A stretch of DNA of 64,000 nt from Saccharothrix deserti (GTDB taxonomy: Bacteria > Actinomycetota > Actinomycetes > Mycobacteriales > Pseudonocardiaceae). The notes under the pieces were generated by a model that did not search any database, had not been told where the DNA came from, and was given only the letters and a program-made list of their open reading frames with translations. Within the stretch, counting starts at the first letter, position 1. The number at the start of each line of letters is the position of its first letter. This document shows positions 8,221 to 17,111 of the stretch, piece after piece. The stretch lies in contig NZ_VKAB01000012.1 of assembly GCF_009769385.1 (NCBI RefSeq), positions 310,001-374,000 on the forward strand. Reading direction: 5' to 3'. The position numbers were made by a program, and so were the translations under genes.

Positions 8221-9183
8221 TCAGGCGGAGTCTCGGACTACGACACTCGCCGCATCGGTGACGACCGTGGACGTGTCGAGCCCAAGCGCGATGCGCGCCG
8301 CCCGGCGGCCGAACGACTCGGCGTCGATGTGCACGGTGGTGAGCGCGGGGGTCACGAACGCGCCGTACCCGGTGGCGTCGAAGCCGATCACGGCGAGATC
8401 GTCCGGCACCGCGATGCGGAGTTCGTGCGACGCCGACAGCAGCCGCAGCGCCAGGGCGTCGTCGAACGCGGCCACCGCGCTCACGGACGGGTGAACTTCG
8501 CGGAACGCGCGCACGGCCTCGACGGCTCCCGGCACGTCACCCGGAACGACGAACGTGGCCAGCGGTTCCAGGCCGAGGATCTCCGCCGCCTCGCGCGCGA
8601 AGCGCAGGCGTGCGCGGGCGACGCCGGCCCAGCCCGGGTCGTCCGGCACCGCCATGGCGACGGCGGTGTGGCCCTTCTGCGCCAAGTGGCGAATCTGCAC
8701 CATGCCGTGCGCCGCCAGCCCGTCGACCCAGCCGCCGTCCCGCGCGTCCGCCCGACCGGTCGCGACCTCGCCCTCACCGTCGTCGGGGTCCGGCTGGTAC
8801 AGCTCGGACAGGTCGATGACCGCGCGCGGTGACACGGCGGCGACCACGGAGTCCAGTGATTCGCGGGACGAGTTGTGCCGCACGAGCAGCACGTGCCCGT
8901 GCTGCGAGAGTTCGTCGGTGAGGCCGAGGAGGTAGCCGTCCAGGCTGCCGCCCCGGATGCCCGAGGGCAGGGCGAGCAGCACGATCCGGGACGCCCCCTC
9001 GCGCAGGGCCTTGGCGATTCCATGCGGGACATAACCCAGCTCACGCGCTACCCGCGTCACCCGCTCCCTGGTCGCCGGGGAGACGCGCTGACCACCGGCG
9101 TCGTTGAGCACGAAGCTCACCGTGGCCGTCGAGACACCGCTCGCCTCGGCCACGTCGCGCATCGTGGCCCGTCGCGCACCCAT
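8221..9183 (-). CDS. LacI-family transcriptional regulator
   Basis: The product has 320 residues. The N-terminal LacI helix-turn-helix is clear (ATMRDVAEASGVSTATVSFV), with hinge motif RVTRVARELGYVPHGIAKAL. A periplasmic-binding-protein-like sensor domain follows (about 65-315), with the usual VAAFDDALALRLL and VIGFDATGYGAFVTPALTTV motifs. It therefore represses or activates target genes in response to a sugar or similar ligand. The ATG at 9183 has GGAGG seven bases upstream. It is divergent from the truncated dehydrogenase, with two repeated operator-like sites between them. Its tail points at the cellulase promoter region, so it may also act there, but the CebR palindrome need not be its own site. 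Confidence 0.9.
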   Translation of the reverse strand: MGARRATMRDVAEASGVSTATVSFVLNDAGGQRVSPATRERVTRVARELGYVPHGIAKALREGASRIVLLALPSGIRGGSLDGYLLGLTDELSQHGHVLLVRHNSSRESLDSVVAAVSPRAVIDLSELYQPDPDDGEGEVATGRADARDGGWVDGLAAHGMVQIRHLAQKGHTAVAMAVPDDPGWAGVARARLRFAREAAEILGLEPLATFVVPGDVPGAVEAVRAFREVHPSVSAVAAFDDALALRLLSASHELRIAVPDDLAVIGFDATGYGAFVTPALTTVHIDAESFGRRAARIALGLDTSTVVTDAASVVVRDSA

Positions 9184-9210
9184 CGTCCGCCTCCAGCCAG
9201 CACCGGTTGC

Positions 9211-9255
9211 TAATTCGTTTAACCAAGCCTACCGTGCCAGGTAATTCGATTAACC
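9211..9255. promoter_or_regulatory. paired LacI-type operators in divergent promoter
   Basis: Two near-identical 14-bp sites, TAATTCGTTTAACC (9211-9224) and TAATTCGATTAACC (9242-9255), lie 31 bp apart, about three helical turns. The second is part of a near-palindrome, GGTAATTCGATTAACC. They sit between the divergent LacI gene and the dehydrogenase gene, so autoregulation plus control of the neighbour is the simplest reading. Confidence 0.75.
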
Positions 9256-9279
9256 TGACCTCGCAGGAGGACGATCAAG

Positions 9280-9942
9280 ATGAAGTCGGTCATCGTCACC
9301 GCGCCCGGAGCCACCGCGATCGTGGAGGTGCCGACCCCGTCGGCCGGCCCGGCGGACGTCCTGGTCCGGATGCGCGCGTGCGGCATCTGCGGCTCCGACG
9401 GTTTCTACATCGCCAGAGGCGGCATCCCACCGCGCGAAGGCGCGACACCACTGGGTCACGAGCCGGCGGGCGAGGTCGTCGAGGTCGGTGACCGGGTCGA
9501 GGGCGTCAAGCCCGGCGACCACGTGGTGATCAACTCCGCCGAGGAGGACGTCATCGCCCGGCTCGAGGAACTGCACGGCCCCGGCAAGACCGCGATGGGC
9601 AAACCGCGCGCCGGCACCGACATCTACCTCGACGCCGCCGGCGTGCCCGCCGTGATCGACACCGCGCTGGCCGCCGCGAAGCAGAACGCCACGATCGGGA
9701 TCGTCGCCGTGCACAAGAAGCCGGTCCCCATCGACTTCCAGGCGATCCTCGACGCCGAGGTGAACATCGTGACCGCCATGGGCTACCCGGACGAGATCTT
9801 CCAGGTCACCGAGGAGATCGCCGCGAACCGCGACAAGTTCGCCCTGATCATCAGCGACCGCTTCCCGTTCTCCGAGGTCGAGGCGGCCCTGAAGACGGCG
9901 TCCACGCCCGGTGCGGCGGACAAGGTCGTCGTCACGTTCTAG
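9280..9942 (+). pseudogene. zinc alcohol dehydrogenase with in-frame internal deletion
   Basis: The 220-residue frame starts after AGGAGG as a normal medium-chain zinc dehydrogenase, with RMRACGICGSDGFYI (catalytic Cys), GATPLGHEPAG (His-Glu) and VEGVKPGDHVVI. It then jumps straight into sequence that normally lies about 130 residues later (NSAEEDVIARLEEL, then AGTDIYLDAAGVPAVIDTAL). Family members are about 340-350 residues. The structural-zinc cysteines and the GxGxxG cofactor loop are absent, so the product cannot bind NAD(P) normally. The rest of the frame is intact to the stop. It is probably a decayed member of the LacI-regulated sugar-alcohol pathway; a retained partial function cannot be excluded. 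Confidence 0.75.
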
Positions 9943-9954
9943 TCCCGGCGCGGG

Positions 9955-10217
9955 TCATGGCTCGAGCCGTGCCCCGAGGAACGAGAGAACCCGGTCCAGC
10001 GCTTCCCGAGTCGGGTGTCCGGGTTCGTCGACGAGGTCGACCGTCAGCACCGAGTGCGCGTTCCGCGGGATGTCGTGCGCGTTCCCGGGCGACGAGTCGA
10101 TCTCGATGCCGGCTGGTGCGATCGGCCAGCATCGTGAACTCCCGCACAACACACGCCCGCGCCACCGAGCGCCGGAAGCAGGAGTCACGTTGCGATCGTC
10201 GCCGGCACCGTGACCGG
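9955..10217 (-). other. possible hydrolase C-terminal remnant
   Basis: On the minus strand the last roughly 50 residues of an open frame read as protein-like (DIPRNAHSVLTVDLVDEPG, then REALDRVLSFLGARLEP) and resemble the tail of an alpha/beta hydrolase with its catalytic His. Upstream the frame becomes unrecognisable. I regard it as a small remnant with no credible start. Confidence 0.25.
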
Positions 10218-10538
10218 TCAGGCCGTTCGCGGAACGGGAACCGCGGTCAGCGGGGTCCGGCGCGGCACGGCGTACCTCGGGTCGAGCTGCCCGGATTCCT
10301 CGGCGAATCCCGACACGAACTGGTTGACGGTCCAATGTGGACGGGTGCGGAACAAGGACGTCGCCTCCCACCGCAGCTCCTCCAGCTCAGCCACCACGGG
10401 TGCCGCCGCCTCACCGGTCAGCTCGGCGAACGGCCGGCCGCGCCACAGGGCCGGCGCCGCGTTCAGGTGGTCCACCGCGCCCGCCGGATCACCGTCCGCC
10501 ATGGCCTGGCGCGCGTACCGGGTGGCCGCCGGGTTCGC
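10218..10538 (-). pseudogene. fragment of a BTAD-domain regulator
   Basis: The frame contains NPAATRYARQAMADGDPAG followed by HLNAAPALWRGRPFAELTGE and PVVAELEELRWEA. This is the core of a bacterial transcriptional activator domain (BTAD) as found in AfsR/SARP proteins. There is no DNA-binding domain in front and the sequence after ATSLFRTRP is unrelated to BTAD, so it is an internal piece joined to something else. It lies directly downstream of the broken AfsR-like gene and may derive from a tandem relative. Confidence 0.6.
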
Positions 10539-10616
10539 GGAAGTCGGGTCAACCGCGGAGGTAGGCCTGTTCGTCGGGCAGGTCTGCCTGCGCGGATCTT
10601 CCGCCCGCTGACACCG

Positions 10617-12573
10617 TCACGCTGATTCCGCCTGCTCGCCCCGCAACCTGATCTTGAGCTGTTCGAACACCACGGAGCCGGCGGACTCGCGGACCACGGT
10701 GAGCGCGCGCTGCCACGTCTTGCGGGCCAGGGCGGCTTCCTCGGCGGCGGTCTGCAAGGTCGTGTTGTCGTCCAGGTGCGACTGCCTGGTGAGGAAGTCC
10801 GACAGCGCGGTCGCCAACTGCCACGTGTGGACGTCCGCACCGGACTCCACGGCCTGCGTGACCACCGACATCAGCACCGGGCGCTCGGCGGTGAACCAGG
10901 CGATGGCCTGGGCCGGATCGCTCATCTCCTCCGGTACGACGCCGGGGACCGGTGTGTCGAGGTGGATCGGATCGCGTTGCGTCCTGATCATCATGGCCGC
11001 CGCCCACGCCGTGTGCACGTTGTGGTCGAGGAACCGGCGGACCGCCAGTGCGCGATCCGCTTCGCTGTCGACCGTGCTCACGAGTTCCCGCGCGTAGACC
11101 CGCAGGAGGTCGTGCCAGGTGTAGCGGGCGGGCGAGCGCGGCGAGCGGGAAATCGGGGTGGGTCGCCGCTCGGGCGGCGACGACCGCGAGTGCCAGCGGC
11201 AGTTGGGCGGTGCGGGCGATGATCTCCCGCACGGCGTCCTGCTCGGCCCCGATGCGCTCGCCGCCGAGTCGGTGGTCCAGCAGGGCCCGTGCGTCCACCT
11301 CGGACATCAGGTCAAGCGGAATTGAGTAGGCACCCTCGCCGGCGACCAGGCCGGGCATGTTGTTCCGGCTGGTCACCAGCACCACACAGCCCGGTGAGCC
11401 GGGCAGCAGCGGACGAACCTGCTCGGGGTCGCTCGCGTTGTCCAGGACGATGAGCAGGCCGCGGCCGGCGAGCAGGCTCCGGTACAGGCCGGTCTGGGCT
11501 TCGAGGCTCACCGGAATCCGCTTCGGCTCGACGCCGAGCGTCTCCAGGAAGATCCGCGCCGCCTCGGCGGGGCTCATCCGGGGCCGGTCGTGGTCGAAGC
11601 CGCGCATGTTCACGTACAGCTGGCCGTCCGGGAAGCGGTCGCGGACGCGGTGCGCCCAGTGCACGGCCAACGTCGTCTTGCCGATCCCCGCGGTTCCCGA
11701 CAGCACGGCCATCACCGTCGCCGTCGGCTGCGACCCGGCTGACGCGAGGATGGTGTCGAGCCTGGCGAGTTCCCGTTCCCGACCGACGAAACCGTTCGCG
11801 TCCAACGGCAGCAGCGCGGGCACGGGTTGGCGCGGCACGTCGGTGTCGCGGCGCCGGTCGGTGCCGAGCAGCCGCTGGTGGATTCGGCGCAGCTCGTCGC
11901 CGGGCTCGATGCCCAGCTCGTCGACGAGGACCCGGTGCGCGTTCCGGTAGGCGCGGAGCGCTTCGGCCCGTTGGCCGGTCGCGTCGAGCGCCAGCATCAA
12001 CTGGCCGTGGAACCGCTCCTTGAGCGGATGGCTCGCCACCAGTGTCCGCAGCTCGCCGACGAGGTCGGTGTGCGCCCCGTCCGCGAGTTCGGCGTCGATG
12101 CGCGCCTCGGTCAACCGCGTCCACACGTCCTCCAGCACCCGGACGTGTCGGGCACGCAGCACGGTGGAGTCGATGTCGGCCAGCGGAGATCCCCGCCAGA
12201 GCCCCAACGCCTCGCGCAGCGTCGCGCCGGCGCGGCGCGGATCCGCAGCGGCGTGCGCTTGAAGGGCGGCGGCGCGGTTGACGTCCACATCGGATGGATC
12301 GACGGCCAGCAGGTACCCCGGTGCCCTGGTGACCAGCACCGCCGGTTCGGGGAGCACCTTCCGCAGCCGCATGACGTGGCTGCGCACCGTGTCCCTGGCC
12401 GTACTCGGCGGGGTCCGGTCCCACAGGCAGTCGACGAGGTGATCGACGGACACCACACGTCCGGCTTGCAGTGCGAGCGCGGCGAGGACAACCCGCTGCT
12501 TCGCGGAGGTCACCGGGACGAACCGGCCGCCCGCGTCGTGCACCTCGAGGGGACCGAGAAGCTTGATCTGCAC
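10617..12573 (-). pseudogene. AfsR/SARP-family regulator disrupted by deletion and frameshift
   Basis: A GTG at 12573 with AAGGAG nine bases upstream begins a classic SARP. It has a winged-helix Trans_reg_C domain (residues 1-95, VVLAALALQAGRVVSVDHLV), BTAD (about 95-245, LWRGSPLADID, DELGIEPGDELR) and an NB-ARC ATPase with P-loop SGTAGIGKTTLA, LLIVLDNA and LVTSRNNMPGL. Near 11130 the frame jumps: THPDFPLAALAR is joined, out of frame, to YTWHDLLRVYARELV, which belongs about 100-150 residues further on. The C-terminal helical part then runs to 10617. So part of the ARC/winged-helix region is missing and the frame is broken. A truncated protein with DNA-binding, BTAD and NB-ARC domains could still be made. 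Confidence 0.8.
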
Positions 12574-12705
12574 CTCGAACTGCTCCTTTCGGCGCTGTCA
12601 TCCGGATGCCGGCCAGTTGCCACGCGCGGCGTGCACGCTACCGACAGCAAGCGGTTCGATCCCGACATCATGGACGAACCCGGCTCTACGAAAGGTCAAA
12701 ACGTC

Positions 12706-13020
12706 GTGATCAGCAGGAAAGTTGCAGTCGGCTCGATCATCGCCATGGTCCTCGCCGTCCTCGGCGGTGGCGCGGGCGTGGCCAACGCGGAGCCGCCCGG
12801 CCCCTGCTACGGGTCCACGAAGACCGTCATCATCGACAAGGGCAAGATCGGGAACCTCCTGTGGGCCGAGGTGATGAACTGCGCCCGCACGGGGAAGTTC
12901 ACCATCGAGGTCTCGCGCACGGTCGACCCGGTCTGCAGGACGATCGGCAACAACAAGATCGCTAAGTTCGAGTCCTACAGCCACCTCGACGGCGAGATCA
13001 AGGGTGTGAAGAAGTGCTGA
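12706..13020 (+). CDS. small secreted cysteine-containing protein
   Basis: The 104-residue product has an N-terminal signal peptide (ISRKVAVGSIIAMVLAVLGG to VANA) and a mature part of about 75 residues with four cysteines (GPCYG, MNCARTG, DPVCRTIG and the final KKC), likely two disulfides. I chose GTG 12706 because GAAAGG lies upstream at proper distance and the signal peptide begins at once; an ATG at 12670 would add 12 polar residues. No family is recognised. It is divergent from the AfsR-like pseudogene, which may once have controlled it, and is followed by a strong hairpin. Confidence 0.7.
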   Translation: MISRKVAVGSIIAMVLAVLGGGAGVANAEPPGPCYGSTKTVIIDKGKIGNLLWAEVMNCARTGKFTIEVSRTVDPVCRTIGNNKIAKFESYSHLDGEIKGVKKC

Positions 13021-13025
13021 CCTGA

Positions 13026-13065
13026 GCGTTCGGTGGCTCCGGAAGCACTCGGGGCCACCGAACGC
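13026..13065 (+). terminator. stem-loop after the small secreted protein gene
   Basis: GCGTTCGGTGGC (13026-13037) pairs perfectly with GCCACCGAACGC (13054-13065) around a 16-base loop, six bases after the stop codon. Confidence 0.8.
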
Positions 13066-13159
13066 GCACGCGCGGGGCAGTGACTCCGGGTCCTGGGGTG
13101 GTCCCGGCCCCCGACGACCTCGCCCGCCGAACCGGGTCGGTCTTCCTCACGCGAGCGGA

Positions 13160-13421
13160 GTCCGGACAGAACACCTCGCTGACTTGCACAAACAGAGAAC
13201 CACCACGTCGGCCGGTGCCGTTCATCGCCGTTCGGCGCCACTGCGCGCCGCCACACGCCGTTCCACTCCACGCCGTGCTCCAGTCCTGCTCCACCCCGCG
13301 CAGTGCGCAAGCCTCGGGCCCATCCCATTACCGCACAAGCACCGAACACGACAACGGTCCAGGCAGGGCACGTGATGTGCCACGGAAATCCGGGGCGGTT
13401 CACGTACTACCCTGACGCCTC
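13160..13421. repeat. copy A of the island-associated repeat block
   Basis: From about 13180 the sequence is highly similar to 37795-38092, including the CCGTTCGGCGCCACTGCGCG region and the GGAATCCGGGGCGGTTCACG segment before the following gene. A weaker relative lies after each tRNA-like site at 20993, 27513 and 31293. No gene is seen in it. Confidence 0.75.
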
Positions 13422-13796
13422 ATGACAAGGGGTGTTCCGAGGTCCGTGGTCCCGTTGACCGGTCGGTGGCGGATCGTGCAGATGAGCGGGTGGGACCGCG
13501 ATGCCATCGACCTGGTCGAGCCGGGGTTCATCGAGTTCACCGGGAACGGCGCCGGCCAGTTCGGTTTCATCGCCGTCCGCGGCGAGCTGGACTGGCGCCC
13601 GGTTGAGCGGGACGGCCGGGTCGGCGTCGAGTTCACCTGGGAGGGTGTCGACGAAGGCGACCAGGTCAGCGGACGCGGCTGGGCGTCTCTGGTCGATGAC
13701 GCGACGGTCGAGGGACATTTGTTCTTCCACATGGGAGACGACTCCAGCTTCCGCGCAGAGCCCTTTGCCCCTGCCGAGCGACTGGACGGGCAGTGA
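13422..13796 (+). CDS. conserved small beta-rich protein, paralogue at 38093
   Basis: The 124-residue hypothetical protein reads LTGRWRIVQMSGWDRDAIDL, then EPGFIEF, GFIAVRGELD and HLFFHMGDDSSFRAEPF. It looks like an all-beta fold of the kind found in lipocalin-like or DUF families of actinobacteria. A nearly identical paralogue is encoded at 38093-38464 and a decayed one at 26290. Its stop overlaps the next gene's GTG start by four bases, so the two form a pair. No catalytic residues are evident. Confidence 0.8.
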   Translation: MTRGVPRSVVPLTGRWRIVQMSGWDRDAIDLVEPGFIEFTGNGAGQFGFIAVRGELDWRPVERDGRVGVEFTWEGVDEGDQVSGRGWASLVDDATVEGHLFFHMGDDSSFRAEPFAPAERLDGQ

Positions 13797-14959
13797 GCGA
13801 GTACCAGTACTACGAATTCCTGGCGATCGACCGGCCACTGGACGACGACGAGCAGGCCGAGGTTCGATCCGCGTCCACCCGGGCGACGATCACTGCCACC
13901 AGTTTCGTGAACGAGTACCACTGGGGCGATTTCAAGGGTGATTCCACCCGGTGGATGGAGCGCTATTACGACGCGCACCTGTACGTGGCGAACTGGGGCA
14001 CGCACCGGGTGATGTTCCGCCTGCCAAGCGACCTGCTCGATCCCGATGTCGTCGACGAGTACTGCGTAGACGACCACCTGAGCGCCTGGACCGCAGACGA
14101 GTTCATCGTGCTCGACTTCATCAGCGAGGACCACGCCGGTGAATTCGACTTCGGCTACGACGCCGATGCGTTGCTGTCGGCGATCGTCGGAGTTCGCGCC
14201 GAACTCGCCGCCGGTGATCTCCGACCGCTCTACCTCGCCTGGCTCGCCGCCTACGGCGTCTGGGAACGCGACGAGGACGCCTTCGACCGCGAGGCCGACG
14301 ACGATGTCGAGCCACCGGTTCCGCCCGGACTCGGCACGCTCACCGCGGCACAGCGGGCGCTGGCCGACTTCCTCCGCCTCGACGACGACCTGCTCGCGAC
14401 CGCGGCTCGGACAAGTCCGCCACTCGGCAGAATCGCCGACGATCCCGGTGACCTCACCGCTTGGGTGACCCGCCTGTCGGTTGCCGAGAAGGACCGGATC
14501 CTGGAACGGGTCGTCCAGGGTGAGGCCGCGCGGGTGCGGATGGAACTGCTGCGCCGTTTCCGCGACGACACCGCCCCGGCCACCCCCGCCCCAACCCGCC
14601 GGACCGTGGGCGACCTGCTCGACGACGCGGCACGCCGACGAGCCGACCGACAGCGTCAGCTGGACACCCAGCGCGCCGAGGACGAGGCACACCGGGAGCA
14701 GGCGCGCGCCTTGGCCCGAGAACGACGACTGGATGAGCTGGCCGACGAGGAAGACGCCGCGTGGTCGCGCGTCGACGCGCTGATCGCCACGCGGAAACCG
14801 GCCGAGTACGACGCCGCCGTCACGCTGCTCACCGATCTCCAAGGACTCGCCGAACGCGAGGACCGCTACGACACGTTCACGTTGCGCACCATCGCACTGC
14901 GGCAAACACATGCGCGCAAACCCAGCCTCATCGAGCGCCTCAACCGGGCCGGCATCTGA
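13793..14959 (+). CDS. conserved hypothetical protein (EYQYYEFLAIDRPL family)
   Basis: The 388-residue product opens with SEYQYYEFLAIDRPLDDDEQ and continues with TSFVNEYHWGDFKGD, RYYDAHLYVANWGTHRVMFR and PLYLAWLAAYG. A mainly helical C-terminal half follows, with a charged coiled coil (about 280-325), ending in HARKPSLIERLNRAGI. As I recall, this family is usually found beside SWIM zinc-finger proteins in actinobacteria; here that partner is missing, although a SWIM-like tail remnant lies at 40157. Decayed copies are at 26290-27157 and 30441-30717. Translational coupling to the upstream gene suggests joint function, which is unknown. Confidence 0.8.
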   Translation: MSEYQYYEFLAIDRPLDDDEQAEVRSASTRATITATSFVNEYHWGDFKGDSTRWMERYYDAHLYVANWGTHRVMFRLPSDLLDPDVVDEYCVDDHLSAWTADEFIVLDFISEDHAGEFDFGYDADALLSAIVGVRAELAAGDLRPLYLAWLAAYGVWERDEDAFDREADDDVEPPVPPGLGTLTAAQRALADFLRLDDDLLATAARTSPPLGRIADDPGDLTAWVTRLSVAEKDRILERVVQGEAARVRMELLRRFRDDTAPATPAPTRRTVGDLLDDAARRRADRQRQLDTQRAEDEAHREQARALARERRLDELADEEDAAWSRVDALIATRKPAEYDAAVTLLTDLQGLAEREDRYDTFTLRTIALRQTHARKPSLIERLNRAGI

Positions 14960-15381
14960 GCCTCCGACCTACGGTGGGGCCTGTGGACGACGATCTCCGG
15001 TCAGCGAAGGTCGCGGGACTCGCGGAAGAACTCACGGGTCTCCGTGCTTTGACAGCACAGTCGCGTTCGGCGAACACGCGATTGCTGTGGCTGCTGGAAG
15101 CGATCGCCGAGCACCCTCGTCAGGTGCCAGGACCCGACCAGGGGACCGAAGGCGATGTTCATCAGGTCGGTCTCGTACGGGTGGGTGAGTGAGCGCTGCC
15201 TCATCGGCCCCGCGCACCCGGTGCCGCGCAGCAGGTGCTCGTGGGTCGGCTTCGGCCTCTTCAGGTCGAGCGCGCGACCGGCACCGCACCAATCGGCGGC
15301 GGGCCGGGACGGATGACCACGCCAGTGGTCGACCGGTGTGGTCGACTGGCCGCGGATCCTACGGGCGCCAAGAGAATCGGG
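14960..15381. other. 422-bp stretch, no clear gene
   Basis: Short open frames exist on both strands. One on the plus strand from a GTG at 14982 is protein-like for about 40 residues (RSAKVAGLAEELTGLRALTA) and then loses character. I cannot support a gene. It may hold the remains of one whose end was lost. Confidence 0.4.
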
Positions 15382-16377
15382 CTACCGGTTCGCGGTGACC
15401 CAGGGACCGCAGTCGTCTTCCCGGAAGACGGGCTTGCGGTTGACCACCTCGCCGACACAGACCCGGAAGTCGATCCGCCGGGCGGTGTCCAGCCAGGGCA
15501 GGTCGATCGTCTTGGGCGGTATCGGTACCCCGTCCTTGATTTTCCCGGTCCTGCCTGCGGAGTTGGGCCACGTCCCCGCCTCGGCGCCGTCGGCGCGGAC
15601 GGTGAGGATGATCGAGCAGCCGTCGCCGAGGTCGTCGGTCAGGACGACGCGGCGTTGGTCGAGGACGAGTTCGGCGTGGCCCGCGCCGCCGGGGGCGTAG
15701 GCCGTCGGTCGCGGGGATGCCTGGGCGGTGGGAACGAGGAAGCCGGATGAGGCGGGCGGGCGGCACGGCACGCCGCCGTCCTCGTCCTTCGTCGGTTGGG
15801 TGCTCGCACCACGTCCGTCGCTGGTGCCCGTCACGGTTGCGGAGGCGGTCGACCCGTCGTGCGGCGCATCCTGCTCGCCGGACGAGGCGAGAACGAATAC
15901 CACCATGGTCACCGCGGCGGCCACGCCAGCCGCCAGCCACCCGGTGATGCGCCGGCCGCGCGGCGGCATCGGGCCCGTCGCGTCGGATGTCGCGGGGGTG
16001 CTCGTCGTCGCCGTGGTGTCCGTTGTCGCGGGCACTTGCGGTGGTGCGGTGGTTTCCGGCGGTGCGTCCGTGTCCGGCGGTGCGCCGGCAGGCCGGTCGG
16101 AAAGCCGCCTGGCGGTATTGGCGCGGTCGAGCAGGCCCACCCAGTCGCATTGCTGCTCCGCGCCGAGAACACGCATCACCGGTACGAGCTTGTCAGGCGC
16201 CCTGGGCAGCCGCCGGTTGCTGACCCACTCCCTGACAGTGGATTCGGGGATGTCGATGTCGTATTTTTCCAGCGCCTCTTTCGAGATGCGTTTGAAGGGC
16301 GGACTGCCCGCACGCCTGAACGCGCGGTCGAACTGGTCCCAGAACTCCTGCTCCGCGTTGTCGTCGCCGCCGGTCAC
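15382..16377 (-). CDS. HTH-domain transmembrane protein with extracytoplasmic domain
   Basis: The 331-residue product has an N-terminal helical region (FWDQFDRAFRRAG) with a helix-turn-helix-like motif, ESTVREWVSNRRLPRAPDKL, near 45-65. Proline/threonine-rich linkers flank one membrane helix (WLAAGVAAAVTMVVFVLA, about 150-170). A C-terminal domain of about 120 residues contains paired cysteines (DGCSIILTVRADG, RVCVGE, DDCGPW). This N-in, C-out layout resembles the many one-pass DNA-binding membrane sensors of Pseudonocardiaceae. Signal and targets are unknown. ATG 16377 is the first good start. Confidence 0.75.
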   Translation of the reverse strand: MTGGDDNAEQEFWDQFDRAFRRAGSPPFKRISKEALEKYDIDIPESTVREWVSNRRLPRAPDKLVPVMRVLGAEQQCDWVGLLDRANTARRLSDRPAGAPPDTDAPPETTAPPQVPATTDTTATTSTPATSDATGPMPPRGRRITGWLAAGVAAAVTMVVFVLASSGEQDAPHDGSTASATVTGTSDGRGASTQPTKDEDGGVPCRPPASSGFLVPTAQASPRPTAYAPGGAGHAELVLDQRRVVLTDDLGDGCSIILTVRADGAEAGTWPNSAGRTGKIKDGVPIPPKTIDLPWLDTARRIDFRVCVGEVVNRKPVFREDDCGPWVTANR

Positions 16378-16553
16378 TTCGCCATTGTGCTCCCGCCCAC
16401 ACGTGAGCAGTCCTCAAGGGGCGTGAGTCACGCGCGAGTCGTTTCCCACCAGGGCCGATGCCGTGTCGACTGGTCACGGCGACACCCGTCGCCCACTGCG
16501 GCGCCGCAGCGAGCACGGCCTGTGGAATACGACCCACGAGGAGTTGACGACGA

Positions 16554-17078
16554 ATGCGAGCCCAATGCGTCACCAGGTTGCGAACGGCGGCTCTGACCGC
16601 GATAGCGGCCACGGCGCTCACGATCCCGGGGATGAGCCCCGCCAGCGCGTCCGGCGATGGTTGTGGCGGGACCCCGATCGCCGTGGCCGAAACCGAGCGG
16701 GATGCCAACATCGTCGGTAAGTACAGCTACTACATGCACGTGAAATCCGAGCTCTACCGATGCGGCGGATATGTGCACGCCCATCACTACGTATATCTCG
16801 ACGGCAGTCGGATGCCGCTGGGTACCACCGTGCGGGTGTTCGTCTCGACCCGCCGCAGCGACGGCAAATGGCACGGTGGCACCACCACGATGGCCTCGTC
16901 GCAGAACGTCAGCGCCCAAGGGTTCGAACAGGTTCGCGGCGTGGGCGGCGGGCTGTCGGTGACCCACGTCCGATTGGGCCACTTCGCCGAACCCGGCCAG
17001 ACCGTGATCACCCCGTCCTCGACCAGGACCGCCCGCTACGTGCCCTGGCCCGGTCAGGAAGCAAGCCCCCGGCGCTAG
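16554..17078 (+). CDS. secreted hypothetical protein
   Basis: The 174-residue product has a signal peptide (RLRTAALTAIAATALTIPG, cleavage near ASASG). The mature part has two cysteines (GDGCGG, YRCGGY) and an aromatic-rich YSYYMHVKSELYRCGGYVHA segment. I recognise no family. The next gene, also a small secreted protein, starts 33 bases downstream, so they probably share a transcript. Confidence 0.7.
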   Translation: MRAQCVTRLRTAALTAIAATALTIPGMSPASASGDGCGGTPIAVAETERDANIVGKYSYYMHVKSELYRCGGYVHAHHYVYLDGSRMPLGTTVRVFVSTRRSDGKWHGGTTTMASSQNVSAQGFEQVRGVGGGLSVTHVRLGHFAEPGQTVITPSSTRTARYVPWPGQEASPRR

Positions 17079-17111
17079 CCACCAACCCTTCGAAAAGGAA
17101 ACGAGCACACC

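Noticed and set aside
11827..12669. plus-strand open frame running into the small secreted protein
   Set aside because: It is antisense to the AfsR-like gene; the real gene starts at the GTG at 12706 with a signal peptide.
13400..14911. 503-residue minus-strand open frame
   Set aside because: It is the antisense shadow of two well-supported plus-strand genes, rich in low-complexity runs typical of GC-biased third positions.
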